DNA of 64,000 nt from Myxococcota bacterium (GCA_024276675.1 JAJRWT010000060.1:102064-166063); one strand, 5' to 3'; positions 17,436 to 26,389 are shown, counted from the first letter of the stretch. Made by a program: numbers and translations. The notes: generated by a model from the sequence alone, not told the origin.

Positions 17436-18849
17436 TCACGGCTCTGGTCTGGCCGGTCAGCAGATCCAGCACCGTTCCCGATGTCCAACTTCCTTGAACC
17501 TGCTGACCCTCGTAGACCAGCCACCCCAGTGTACCCAGCTTGACAGCCCTGCCGCCGCTCACGGGGGCGACGGTGACGGTGTCCAGGGGAAGATCTGCCA
17601 GGAGGGAAACCAGACGCCTGTAGACCTTTCCCGAGGGCTTGAGATCCAGCCCCCCCTGCTCCTGGGCAGCGCCCAACTGGTAGAGTGAATGGGTGGAATA
17701 GCCCCCTGGTGACCCCGCAGCCACGGGAGGATCCGCCAGAGTGTGCCAAAAGACACGATCCACTCCCCGTGCAAGGGCTTCGCCGTAGACATTGACAAGC
17801 ATGCGTGCCTGGTAGTCCGGGGAAACCCACGGACGTCTGCCCTTTTGCGAAGGAACGCCAGTCTCCGTGACCAACACGGGCCGGCCATCCGCCAGTTGGA
17901 AGGCGTTGTCGAGAGCCGCATAGAACCGCCCTGCCGTGGAGTCTTCGAAGTACACATGGACGGAGATGGCGTCCATCACAGCCGCTACACCTTTCTGGGC
18001 CATGACTGTTTCAAGGTAGTCCCGGCTCCGGGTGGTGGCGGTGTTGAAGAGCCCCCCGTTGAGGACCATGGCGCCGGGATCGGCCTGCGCAATGGCGCGT
18101 GCGGTGGCCAGAAAGACCTGGGCGTATTCCTGAGGGGTCTCGAAGGTGCTGGGGTCCACCTGCCTTTGTGCTCCACGGGGGGCTACCTGGTTGTGGAGGT
18201 CGGGTTCGTTGTCCACTTCCCAGACACGAATCGGCCGCAACAGATCAGGAGCATCGTCTGTGCCGTCGCCGTCGTACCTCTCTACAACCGTGCGAATCCA
18301 TTCGGAATAGGCATCCATGTCGTCTGGTACATAGTGGTCTGTGAAGGCCGCGGTCCTGTTGCCGGGCCATGGACCCAGGACCACGTGCAGCTCCAGACCG
18401 GACTTCTGGACCAGCGCCACGTAACGATCCATCCAGGACATCAAGGATGGGTCCCGCTTGAAGTTGTACCAGGAGAAAAAGGGGTAAGTGGCGCTGTTGA
18501 CCCTGACCCAGCGAGCGCCGACATTCAGGGTGGCTTCTACATCGCCCTGGAGATGGGCTTCGATCTGGGCTTCGTCGATGCGATCTCGCCGCACCAGGCG
18601 TTGAGGTACGGCTATGGCTTCGTTGATACCGAAGAGATCACCCACGGTAACCGAACTGCCAGCGGCGGAGGCCACAGCAGGGGAGATGGTGTCCGTGGAA
18701 AGAGGCGGAGGGGGGACATCTTCGGACAGGTCGGAAACCGACGCAGCATCGCTGGCTCCCCGCCCACAACGAAAACAGCCACCGGTCATTACTAGCAGGA
18801 GGACGAAAACCAGGTGAAACAGCGGATTGTTGTTCTCTGGAACAGGCAT
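17398..18849 (-). CDS. GH39-like glycosidase lipoprotein
   Basis: The start at 18849 is chosen because it follows the upstream stop by 2 nt and gives a lipoprotein signal: hydrophobic FHLVFVLLLVMTGG then Cys25. A Ser/Pro-rich linker leads to a TIM-barrel glycosidase with WEVDNEP (acid/base Glu about 215), VHVYFED and VLVTETG (nucleophile Glu about 329), the GH-A pattern closest to GH39. It would act in the periplasm or at the outer membrane on an unknown glycan. The substrate-binding loops differ from the GH39-like protein at the window start, so the two are distant paralogues at best. Confidence 0.75.
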   Translation of the reverse strand: MPVPENNNPLFHLVFVLLLVMTGGCFRCGRGASDAASVSDLSEDVPPPPLSTDTISPAVASAAGSSVTVGDLFGINEAIAVPQRLVRRDRIDEAQIEAHLQGDVEATLNVGARWVRVNSATYPFFSWYNFKRDPSLMSWMDRYVALVQKSGLELHVVLGPWPGNRTAAFTDHYVPDDMDAYSEWIRTVVERYDGDGTDDAPDLLRPIRVWEVDNEPDLHNQVAPRGAQRQVDPSTFETPQEYAQVFLATARAIAQADPGAMVLNGGLFNTATTRSRDYLETVMAQKGVAAVMDAISVHVYFEDSTAGRFYAALDNAFQLADGRPVLVTETGVPSQKGRRPWVSPDYQARMLVNVYGEALARGVDRVFWHTLADPPVAAGSPGGYSTHSLYQLGAAQEQGGLDLKPSGKVYRRLVSLLADLPLDTVTVAPVSGGRAVKLGTLGWLVYEGQQVQGSWTSGTVLDLLTGQTRAVNGPVAAPALVRP

Positions 18850-18851
18850 GT

Positions 18852-19673
18852 TCAGGCCTTGACCAACCGTAGTGCGGGCGGAGCCTTGCCCCTGCCCGGC
18901 TTCCTGGGCGAATCGGAATCCGCAGGTTCCGTTGTCTCGACAATGGGAGGTTCCGGAAAAAAGCTCACCTGCCGAATGGCCTCCCAGGGGAAAAGACATG
19001 TTCGAATCGTGTCGAATGAAAGGGACAGTTGCAGCCCCTCCGGAAAATAGCGAGGCTTGTTGAAACGATGAAATGCAGCATCCAACTTGATGGGCAGGAG
19101 GTCGGGAAAACGCTCCAGCACGGTTTCGGGCAGCCCCGATTCCTTCAACATGGAGGCTTGTGCCAAGAAGTGCATGTCGACGCCCAGGGCGAATCCAAAC
19201 TTGAAAAGCTGTTCAGCCTGGTTGCCCTCGGAATCCGGCAGGTGGACATCCGAAGCGGCGGTGTCGTTTGTAGGCGGACATGGGGAACCATGTTCTTGTG
19301 AAGGATCAGCAGCCACTGGCGGTACTGTTCTCAAAGGCGTGTCTGACGAAGCCCCTGAGCCTGGGAAGCTGGGAACCGGACCCTTGGGGGGAGGCTCCGC
19401 CCGAGGCTCGTCATCGTCGGACCCCGGGGCCGATGATGGCTCCCTGATATCGAGAGCCCCAAGGCCGACGCCCAGCTCCTCTGGAGCAAGTCGAAGGGCC
19501 TCTACCATCCCAGCAAAATCGTCAACGTTTAGGGGCTGCCGGCCAGCCAGCACGGCCCTGGCTTCCCTACGTTCCATGCCCAGGGCCCTGGCCATGGCTG
19601 CGGTGTTCCAACCGCGCTGTTTCATGGCCCGACGAATTGCCGAAAGCAGAACCTCGCTATGACGCCTCTCCAT
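18852..19673 (-). CDS. HTH (XRE-like) protein with SspB-like C-terminal domain
   Basis: Residues about 7-70 form a lambda-repressor-like HTH (AIRRAMKQRGWNTAAMARAL, then ALGMERREARAVLAG). A Pro/Ser/Asp-rich linker follows (about 75-150). The C-terminal block around 155-250, with PEGLQLSLSFDTIRTCLFPW then EAIRQVSFF, resembles the SspB fold, which delivers substrates to ClpXP; the F-P-W-E/D-A element is the best match. An HTH plus SspB-like fusion would be unusual; the HTH call is firm, the SspB call is a resemblance. It is the first gene of an operon with a GH39-like lipoprotein and a DedA protein, whose start lies 2 nt after its stop. Confidence 0.65.
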   Translation of the reverse strand: MERRHSEVLLSAIRRAMKQRGWNTAAMARALGMERREARAVLAGRQPLNVDDFAGMVEALRLAPEELGVGLGALDIREPSSAPGSDDDEPRAEPPPKGPVPSFPGSGASSDTPLRTVPPVAADPSQEHGSPCPPTNDTAASDVHLPDSEGNQAEQLFKFGFALGVDMHFLAQASMLKESGLPETVLERFPDLLPIKLDAAFHRFNKPRYFPEGLQLSLSFDTIRTCLFPWEAIRQVSFFPEPPIVETTEPADSDSPRKPGRGKAPPALRLVKA

Positions 19674-19852
19674 CAGAACCTCCAGATCGCAGGATGCCTG
19701 TATGCAGTCTGTTCCCCAGCGTCACCCACAACGCCGAAATAGTTGAATCTCCGTGGCCCGGAACGATTTCAGGTGGTTGAAGCCTTCATGGCCGGCTATC
19801 AGACCCAGCTTTCAAAATATTTTCACTGAACCGTCCAGCTCACGAGTCATGA

Positions 19853-20344
19853 ATGCAGGGTTTTCTGGCTGTCGCTGGTTTTCTCGCGGTACTGTGGATG
19901 GCCGGCACTGCCTGGGCCTGGATGAGGCGCGCCATGGCCATCCGCCTGCCACCCGATGAGCAGCCCTTGCGCCTGGCACGAAGGATTCCAGCTCGCATCT
20001 TCGTGAGCCATACACAACCCGGTGGCTTGAGCCCACGGCGTACAAACTTCACCAAGGCTCACATGGCGCTGACCACCAGGCGTTTCATTCTCTCCAGTTG
20101 GCACGGCCTGGTGCTGTCCATCAAGCCCGGTGACCACGCCAAGGCTTCCTGCACCGGCCCCAAACGCCTGGTGGTCGAGGCGGCAACCACAAAGAAAGCA
20201 AACCCCACAAGGGTCCGAATCGAACTCGTGGTGGATGGGGCCGAGGACTGGGCAAGCGATATTCGCTCTCTCCTAGGAGCCGTCGGGAAAGAGGCTGCCG
20301 GAAACAGCCGGCCCGGGCCCCGGCGAGGGGCGCCAGGCGCGTAG
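19853..20344 (+). CDS. Small membrane-anchored protein with C-terminus replaced by a repeat element
   Basis: A hydrophobic segment at residues 3-24 is followed by about 115 soluble residues with a beta-rich stretch (ALTTRRFILSSWHGLVLSIK) resembling a bacterial PH-like fold and a final helix (DWASDIRSLL). After residue 141 the reading frame enters the inverted-repeat element that starts at 20273, so the last 22 or so residues (GAVGKEAAGNSRPG...) are element-encoded and the native stop seems lost. I do not recognise the family. The ribosome-binding site is weak, so start and reality are moderately certain. Confidence 0.5.
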   Translation: MQGFLAVAGFLAVLWMAGTAWAWMRRAMAIRLPPDEQPLRLARRIPARIFVSHTQPGGLSPRRTNFTKAHMALTTRRFILSSWHGLVLSIKPGDHAKASCTGPKRLVVEAATTKKANPTRVRIELVVDGAEDWASDIRSLLGAVGKEAAGNSRPGPRRGAPGA

Positions 20345-20477
20345 CGAGACGGGCCATGTTGGATATCGGGCGTTGAAGGCGTATTGAAATACGTCGAAAC
20401 GCACGATGTCCAGCAGGGCCCGGCGCAGTAGCGGATGGCGCACCGCAGCGGGCCCGAGCTTTCCCGACGGCTCCTAG
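20273..20477. repeat. CTAG inverted-repeat element, copy A (205 bp, complete)
   Basis: Bounded by perfect 19-bp terminal inverted repeats: CTAGGAGCCGTCGGGAAAG at 20273 and its reverse complement ending at 20477. The left arm holds GC-rich hairpins (GGCTGCCGG...CAGCCGG and GGCGAGGGGCGCC), the right arm has CGGGCCCGAGC. It has no coding capacity for a transposase and matches copies at 41239, 41962 and 44519. This is MITE-like. It invades the 3' end of the upstream gene and lies next to the spike genes. Confidence 0.85.
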
Positions 20478-20542
20478 AGCGCCAGCCCCGGTAGCCCTCC
20501 GACTCCTCGCTCCAACAATGTGCGACACCGAGCCAGCAGGGT

Positions 20543-21235
20543 TCACGAGACAGGCGGATGGCTGTGGTCCGGGGTGTCCAGGGCGTCGGCGGGTGAGGAC
20601 GGAGTACCCCCATTCACGTCGATTCGCGCTGCCGAGAAACGATGCGTGCCAGCGGATGTCACCGAGATAGCACTTTCAGCCTTCAATACTCCTGAAGAAC
20701 CGGCGGTAAGCCGCACATCACCGGCTGCCTGTATGGACAGATTCCTACACTTGATGGAAATGCTTTCTGAAGCCTCGTTTTCAAAGTTTCGTCCAACCGT
20801 CAGGGTCACGGTCATTCCTGCGGAGTCGAGATCCTGGGAAATGGCCTGGTTTTCCGTGGTGCTGATGAGCCTTACATGTTCGTCACCTTCTGTGTCGTCA
20901 AAATCCAACCAGTGGGAAGCCCGCGACCAGAAACGCCGATGATCGTTGTTTCCGTCTTCGTTGGCGTAGGGATCGGGAGTGTCGTCGGCACCGTTGTAGA
21001 GAGCCCCCAGGACATAGGGCGTTGAACTCTGGTACGCGAAACCCACCAGGACCTCCGTGCCTACATCGGGCAGCATCACCATCCCGCGATTCAGCCCGGC
21101 CATGGGGCTCACAACCCTTGCCCAGCCCGATCCGGGAGGGTCGGAACTGGAGACTGGATATTCTACCTTCACTCGGTGCATTCCATTGGGATCCACGTTG
21201 TCGGTCACGATTCCGATCACCGGTCCTGGACTCAT
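20543..21235 (-). CDS. gp5/VgrG-like spike protein (baseplate assembly protein V type) 2
   Basis: A 230-aa protein that starts straight in a gp5-type OB fold (GIVTDNVDPNGMHRVKVEYP, then ARVVSPMAG, LPDVGTEVLVGF and VLGALYNGADDTPDPYANED). A short beta-helix-like C-terminal part follows (FWSRASHWLDFDDTEGDEHV..., SIKCRNLSIQAAGDVRLTAG). It lacks the N-terminal gp27-like half of full VgrG or Afp8 proteins, so it corresponds to a trimmed central spike. The C-terminus ends in DHSHPP. It lies 34 bp behind a related copy, and no sheath, tube or baseplate gene is in the window. Confidence 0.75.
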   Translation of the reverse strand: MSPGPVIGIVTDNVDPNGMHRVKVEYPVSSSDPPGSGWARVVSPMAGLNRGMVMLPDVGTEVLVGFAYQSSTPYVLGALYNGADDTPDPYANEDGNNDHRRFWSRASHWLDFDDTEGDEHVRLISTTENQAISQDLDSAGMTVTLTVGRNFENEASESISIKCRNLSIQAAGDVRLTAGSSGVLKAESAISVTSAGTHRFSAARIDVNGGTPSSPADALDTPDHSHPPVS

Positions 21236-21269
21236 GGGGGCCTCCCTGCCTCTGTGAGAACCTGTGGCA

Positions 21270-21929
21270 TCAGTTCAGATGAGTCATCGCCGCGGTGAGC
21301 GTCAATTGAAGACCACCATTCACGGTGCAGTCCTGCCCGGTGTCCACCGTGAGGCTGCCGCCCGCCTGAATGGAAATGTTGCTGTCGGCGTCTACGATCA
21401 GATCCTGACAACTCAAGTCGATGTTTTCGGCGGCTTCGATGATGATGTCCTTCCCCGCGTAGACAGAGACGGTCCCTTCAGCGGAATCCCAGATGACGCG
21501 GATCTCTTCGTTGTGCGTGATCAACTCTACCCTTTCCTGGCCGTCAGTATCGTCGAAAGTCACCCGGTGTCCGGAACGGGATTGGAAAACCCGCAGATTG
21601 TTCTCACCGTCTTCGTTGGCATATGGTGGAAGGTCCACTCCGTTGTACAACGACCCCAGGACGACAGCGTGATTGATGTCACCGTGAAGGAAGGCCACCA
21701 GGACTTCATCGTCCACCTCGGGAATCGTCATCCAGCCACGTTTCCTTCCTGCCATGGGCATGGCAAGTCTTGCCCAGTAACTCTCGGGCATGTCTGGCAG
21801 CGTGGGGAACATGAGCTTGACCCTTCCCAATTCCAGGGGATCGACGTTATCCACCACCAGGGCCTCCACCAAACCAGGCATCTGGCCCGAAACGGGCCTG
21901 CCGAACCTGTCTGTAACTTTGGGCACCAT
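21270..21929 (-). CDS. gp5/VgrG-like spike protein (baseplate assembly protein V type) 1
   Basis: A 219-aa relative of the next gene, with the same order of motifs: ALVVDNVDPLELGRVKLMFP, ARLAMPMAG, IPEVDDEVLVAF, VVLGSLYNGVDLPPYANED, then SRSGHRVTFDDTDGQERVEL and an Ile/Asp-rich beta-prism tail (SNISIQAGGSLTVDTGQDC). This is the contractile-system spike fold as in eCIS Afp8/Pvc8 or VgrG, without the N-terminal barrel domains. Two tandem variants suggest duplication and divergence, perhaps with different loads. Upstream (21930-22182) there is no gene on this strand. Confidence 0.78.
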   Translation of the reverse strand: MVPKVTDRFGRPVSGQMPGLVEALVVDNVDPLELGRVKLMFPTLPDMPESYWARLAMPMAGRKRGWMTIPEVDDEVLVAFLHGDINHAVVLGSLYNGVDLPPYANEDGENNLRVFQSRSGHRVTFDDTDGQERVELITHNEEIRVIWDSAEGTVSVYAGKDIIIEAAENIDLSCQDLIVDADSNISIQAGGSLTVDTGQDCTVNGGLQLTLTAAMTHLN

Positions 21930-22123
21930 TCCTCCATCAGGGACATCACGAAGAACACGAAGGGTATCCTCTCGAATATATGTCCAGCTTGAAACGCGAT
22001 CAAGTCACCATGGGCAATGGGCCAGGCTGGTTCCACCGAGTCGCTCTTCATCGGGCCCGGTGGGACTGGACAGTGGGCAGCCTCAACTCGTGGTATCGGA
22101 ATCCAGGCCGACCCATCAATGTG

Positions 22124-22129
22124 TATAAT
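22124..22129 (+). promoter_or_regulatory. -10 box upstream of the IPT/TIG lipoprotein gene
   Basis: A perfect TATAAT lies 54 nt ahead of the ATG at 22183. No good -35 is visible at the 17-nt distance, so this is a tentative call. Confidence 0.35.
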
Positions 22130-22182
22130 CTCCAAACAGAAACCCTGACAGAATATCCAACAAATACTACGAGGCACCGGAC

Positions 22183-23121
22183 ATGCAAGCACGCTTCAAA
22201 AGTGCCTGGACACTGGCCATGCTCTTTTGCCTGGCCTGCGGTCTGGAGATACTGGAACCAAGTCTCGACGATGGCACCGGAGAGTTGGATTCATGGGAAG
22301 CCACCGAAGCTCTCACCATCACCTACATCGAGCCCACCGAAGGTCCATCTTCAGGAAATACCCAGGTCAACGTCATCGGCAGTGGGTATGGCAGCGACGT
22401 GCTGGTCCAACTGGACGATGTCCCGTGCACTGAATTGCAGGTCACATCCTCGGAGTCCCTGCTCTGCCTGACTCCTGCCCATGAACCCGGGACGGTATCC
22501 CTGGTTGTCAGCCGCGAATCAGACGGAGCGGAAAAGAGTGCGGTCTTCACCTACACCGACGACGAGGCCGACACCGACACGGATTCCGACGCCGACACGG
22601 ATTCCGACACCGACATGGACAGCGACGCGGATAGCGATTCCGACACGGATGTGGACATCTCCTACTGCCACGTTCAATGGCCGTGCACGATGTTGGCAAG
22701 CGTAGGAGGAAGCGCCGACGACGTGTTCGGCTGGGTCTACTCTTCCGGAGTCACCGATGCCATTGGCCAGGGGCCGGGGATCACCGCCCAGTTGGGCTTG
22801 GGCCCGGATGGCAGTGATCCCAGCACTTCCGGGGACTGGACCTGGACCGACGCCACCTACAACATGGACAAACCTGGTCTGTCCTCCGACCACGACAACG
22901 ACGAATACCTGGGCCGATTCGAGCTTCCCTCCACAGCCGGTCACTATGACTACGCCTACCGCTTCTCTGGAGATGAAGGCACTACCTGGCTCTACTGCGA
23001 CCTGGGAAACGAATGCGCTGGGGCCAGCGGTTCGGATGACGGCTACTCGGCTTCCACGGCAGGTGACCTGAACCTCCTGCAAGCAAGTCCGCCTGTAGCT
23101 CCCCCCGCATCATCGCAGTGA
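22183..23121 (+). CDS. Cell-surface lipoprotein with IPT/TIG domain and Asp-rich linker
   Basis: A 312-aa protein with a lipoprotein-like signal (LAMLFCLA then Cys19). Residues about 45-125 form an IPT/TIG beta-sandwich (ITYIEPTEGPSSGNTQVNVI, then SGYGSDVLVQLDD). A linker of alternating Asp with Thr or Ser follows (DNA 22559-22655). The C-terminal domain, with VFGWVYSSGVTDAIGQGPG, ITAQLGLGPDGSDP and YDYAYRFSGDEGTTWLYCD, recurs in surface proteins of Myxococcota-like genomes and may be carbohydrate- or metal-binding. The Asp-rich linker probably binds Ca2+ at the cell surface. No enzyme motif is seen. Confidence 0.72.
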   Translation: MQARFKSAWTLAMLFCLACGLEILEPSLDDGTGELDSWEATEALTITYIEPTEGPSSGNTQVNVIGSGYGSDVLVQLDDVPCTELQVTSSESLLCLTPAHEPGTVSLVVSRESDGAEKSAVFTYTDDEADTDTDSDADTDSDTDMDSDADSDSDTDVDISYCHVQWPCTMLASVGGSADDVFGWVYSSGVTDAIGQGPGITAQLGLGPDGSDPSTSGDWTWTDATYNMDKPGLSSDHDNDEYLGRFELPSTAGHYDYAYRFSGDEGTTWLYCDLGNECAGASGSDDGYSASTAGDLNLLQASPPVAPPASSQ

Positions 23122-23347
23122 CGACGGCCATGCTCGCAGGACACCCGGCCAAGTACAGCGACCCGCCGGAAGCTGCTGCGCCACGCAGGTATGATTTTTG
23201 CTACAGTATTCAATACTTACTGAGCTTTCACCAAATCCATCCCACCCCAATCATTCAAGTTGAAATATCCACAGATCTGTTCACGCAACAACAGGGCCTT
23301 TTCATACAGCCATCCACAAGAGTACATGGCACAGGATTTCCGTTGAG

Positions 23348-24847
23348 ATGACCCCATGGTCCGTTCTTAAAAAACAATTCGGCTTCGTGGACGAAGACGC
23401 AGCACGCCTCAAGGCCTTGATCCCTGTCCTAATCCCACGAATCGGGCAATGCGCGACCGATACGATGAAAATACTCGTGGAAGAGTTGGAGAACCAAGGG
23501 ATTACGGTGTCTTCAGAACGCCGAACGAAAATCCAGGCTGCGCTCATGGAGAGCCTGGAGGAGTTCTTGAAGGGACCCCACGATGAAGAGTTCTGCGAAG
23601 CAAGAAAGCGCAAGGCTCATGACTACCTGTATCTTGGAGCCGACATCACCTCGCTCATGGCAGCGCTTTCCACGTTACGCAGCACAATGTTGGCGTTGGT
23701 TTTCGAACATCTTCCCACCGATGAAGCCCAGGAAGCAGTGATATCGATTTGCAGAGCCATGGACCTGGACATGGCGGTGCTGACCACGACGTTCATGGAG
23801 GCAAAAGAGGCCAAAGAACTGCGCAGCCTGCAAGATATAATCATCAAGAACATCCCGGCAACGGTGATATGTCTGGACGAAAACGGGCGTGTCAACGCCG
23901 CCACCGCCTCCACCTACCGCCTTTTCGGTGAATCATCCGGGAAGCCCCCGCTGCACTACCAGCAATTCTTCCCCCGAGCAATGCTGGAGGGTACCGGCCT
24001 GTTTTCCCGTATCGAAACGGCACTGCACAGCGACGTAAAAGCCTCGATTCACCGCGTGTCTTGGGGCGAAGGACCCAACACCCGCTTCTTCCAGTTTCAC
24101 ATTCTCCCTCTCGACCACGACCTGGCACGAGTGCTGATCCACATCGAAGAATACACCGAAATGGTCCGGGCCGAGGCACAGGCTCAACAGGCGGAAACCC
24201 TTGCCAGGGTCGGCAACCTGGCCACCAATGTGGCCCACGAAATCCGGAACCCTCTCACTGCCATATCCACTACCCTGCAAGTCATCGGCAGTTCAATGGA
24301 GTTGGGTGATCGGCGCCGTAACGCACTCAGAAAGGCTCATGACCAGATCCAGAGAATGGATCGCCTGGTCATGGACCTGCTCTCCTATGCAAGACCCGCG
24401 GTGGCACGGCCCACAAGGCTCTCAATCGAACAAGCGGTCCGAGAGCTGCTCCCCAAGACCAGCAGCACAACGGAAATTCACCCACGCGGGGATTCCACGG
24501 CCCTGGCCGACTCCGCCTTTCTCAAACAAATCCTGAGCAACCTGCTGGAAAATGCCAATGACGCCGTGGGTGCCAACGGCAGGACCAGGATCCTGATTGG
24601 TCCTGGTCCGCAACTCGTGGTCACCGACGACGGCCCCGGCGTTCCGCCCCCAGTCGAGGCCGCGATTTTCGTTCCTTTCATTACCACAAAGGCCAAGGGT
24701 ACCGGCCTGGGTCTGGCCATCAGCCAGAAACTCGCCGAGGCAATGGGCGCCAACCTGGAGCTGCTGGGCACTGGCGATGAGGGAGCTTCCCTGGAGTCGG
24801 ATCTGCTGCCTGGAGCTTCGTTCAAGCTGAGCCTGCGTTCAGCCTAG
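23348..24847 (+). CDS. Soluble sensor histidine kinase with protoglobin-like N-terminus and PAS domain
   Basis: 499 aa with no membrane segment. Residues 1-155 look like the globin of globin-coupled sensors: the KRKAHDYLYLGADI segment offers His91 at the place of the proximal heme ligand. A PAS domain follows (about 160-270), then the HisKA box NVAHEIRNPLTAISTTLQVI with phospho-acceptor His297, and a HATPase domain (LLENANDAV, DDGPGVP, GTGLGLAIS). Oxygen or another gas is the likely signal if heme is bound. The 3' end overlaps by 26 bp the end of the convergent NtrC-type regulator gene, its probable partner. Confidence 0.8.
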   Translation: MTPWSVLKKQFGFVDEDAARLKALIPVLIPRIGQCATDTMKILVEELENQGITVSSERRTKIQAALMESLEEFLKGPHDEEFCEARKRKAHDYLYLGADITSLMAALSTLRSTMLALVFEHLPTDEAQEAVISICRAMDLDMAVLTTTFMEAKEAKELRSLQDIIIKNIPATVICLDENGRVNAATASTYRLFGESSGKPPLHYQQFFPRAMLEGTGLFSRIETALHSDVKASIHRVSWGEGPNTRFFQFHILPLDHDLARVLIHIEEYTEMVRAEAQAQQAETLARVGNLATNVAHEIRNPLTAISTTLQVIGSSMELGDRRRNALRKAHDQIQRMDRLVMDLLSYARPAVARPTRLSIEQAVRELLPKTSSTTEIHPRGDSTALADSAFLKQILSNLLENANDAVGANGRTRILIGPGPQLVVTDDGPGVPPPVEAAIFVPFITTKAKGTGLGLAISQKLAEAMGANLELLGTGDEGASLESDLLPGASFKLSLRSA

Positions 24848-26222
24848 AAGCGGCTATTCCAAACTTTACAAGCCGATACCTCAACGCATACCTTGTAATT
24901 CCCAGCAGCCGCGCAGCCTCCGACTGGTTCCCTTTGGCACGTTCCATGGCCTGTCGGATGAGGCTCTTTTCAACCTCTCCCAGGTCCACTCCTTCTTCGG
25001 GGAGCACAAAGAACCCTGCCCCGGCTTGTGGAAGGGCCGAATCACCACCAAAACGGATCTCGGCGGGAAGGTGCCTGGTCCGGATGATGTCATCGGCTTC
25101 GAGAATGATGATACGTTCCAGTACGTTGCGCAGCTCCCTGACATTTCCAGGCCAAGAGTAGTTCTGCAGGCGGTGAATGGCTTCTTCAGACATCCCCCGG
25201 ATCCTGCGACCGAATTTCCCGTTGAGCTTTCCAATGAAATGGTCCACGAGTGTTGGAATGTCTTCCCGGTGCTCCCGCAGCGGCGGTATTTCAATCTGGA
25301 TCACAGCAAGTCTAAAATAGAGATCTTCACGAAACCGCCCTTCCTTTACCTCTTTGGGCAGATCTCTGTTGGTGGCCGCGATAACCCCCGCCTTGAGGGA
25401 GATGTCTGCCACCCCGCCCACACGCTTGAATCTCCGTCCTTCGAGAGCACGCAGAAGCTTAGCCTGGGTTCCGGGGGTCATCTCGCCAATTTCGTCCAAC
25501 AGGATGGTGCCATTCCTCGCCACCTCGAACAAGCCGCGTTTCGTGCTGCGCGCATCGGTGAAAGCACCGCGCTCATGCCCGAAAAGTTCTGACTCGATCA
25601 GTTGTTCGGGCAGACTTGCGCAATCCACTTCCAACAGCGGATTGGCGTGTCGAGGACTCCTTTCGTGAATGGCCTGGGCGAAGAGGTTCTTTCCGGTACC
25701 TGACTCACCGGTGAGCAGAACGGTGGGGGCGTCCACGTTTTCCAGTCGTCTCAATTTCAGGAACAAGCGTTGCATCGTGGGGGAATCACCCAGAATGGCT
25801 CCATAGGTGGCAGCTTTCTGGCCCCGCAGGTAGCGTACCTCGGTCTCCAGGCGATGAGCCTCCAGGACCCTGTGAACAGCCAGCGCAACTTCACGCAGGT
25901 CGAATGGCTTGCTCAGGTACTCCTTTGCCCCGAGCCGAGTCGCCTCGATGGCCGAATCCACAGCTCCATGGGCGGTTATCACAATTACTGGGATGTCCCG
26001 CTCCTCGTCGCGAAGCCGACGAAGGACCTCCATGCCATCCATCCTGGGCATTCGCATGTCCGTGATGATCAGGTCAGGGGCCTCGCTTGCCACCTTTTGG
26101 ATACATTCCTCACCGTTGCTGGCTTCAATCACGCGGAAGCCATCCCCAGAAAGATGTTCCTTGAGAGACCATCGAATGAGTTCCTCGTCGTCACAGACCA
26201 GGATCGTACCCGGCTCGTGCAT
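24822..26222 (-). CDS. NtrC-family sigma54-dependent response regulator
   Basis: 466 aa: receiver domain (residues 5-120, phospho-acceptor Asp55 in LIITDMRMPR), AAA+ domain with Walker A GESGTGK (172-178), the sigma54-contacting GAFTDA loop (219-224), Walker B GTILLDEIGEM, and a C-terminal Fis-type HTH (NQSEAARLLGITRYALRYRL). It activates RNA polymerase-sigma54 at distal sites. The convergent kinase at 23.3 kb is the likely cognate sensor; transcription of each gene runs into the other, so antisense interference is possible. No -24/-12 promoter was recognised near it. Confidence 0.93.
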   Translation of the reverse strand: MHEPGTILVCDDEELIRWSLKEHLSGDGFRVIEASNGEECIQKVASEAPDLIITDMRMPRMDGMEVLRRLRDEERDIPVIVITAHGAVDSAIEATRLGAKEYLSKPFDLREVALAVHRVLEAHRLETEVRYLRGQKAATYGAILGDSPTMQRLFLKLRRLENVDAPTVLLTGESGTGKNLFAQAIHERSPRHANPLLEVDCASLPEQLIESELFGHERGAFTDARSTKRGLFEVARNGTILLDEIGEMTPGTQAKLLRALEGRRFKRVGGVADISLKAGVIAATNRDLPKEVKEGRFREDLYFRLAVIQIEIPPLREHREDIPTLVDHFIGKLNGKFGRRIRGMSEEAIHRLQNYSWPGNVRELRNVLERIIILEADDIIRTRHLPAEIRFGGDSALPQAGAGFFVLPEEGVDLGEVEKSLIRQAMERAKGNQSEAARLLGITRYALRYRLVKFGIAASRLNAGSA

Positions 26223-26389
26223 GCGGCATCTCCCGAATTCCAGATATCTTTAGCACAGGTCTTGCACCTCTGCTGTGGGAAATTCCACTGTGCCGGCACA
26301 GAAATGTGCGATATCGCCCATGCTGGCAACTCTGACCCTTGTCATACAATCAGAAACCAGCGCGAATATCCCTGGAATAGCCCCAACCT

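Noticed and set aside
20543..21929. A prophage or full contractile injection cluster
   Set aside because: Only the two spike proteins are present; no tail sheath, tube, terminase, integrase or att site was seen.
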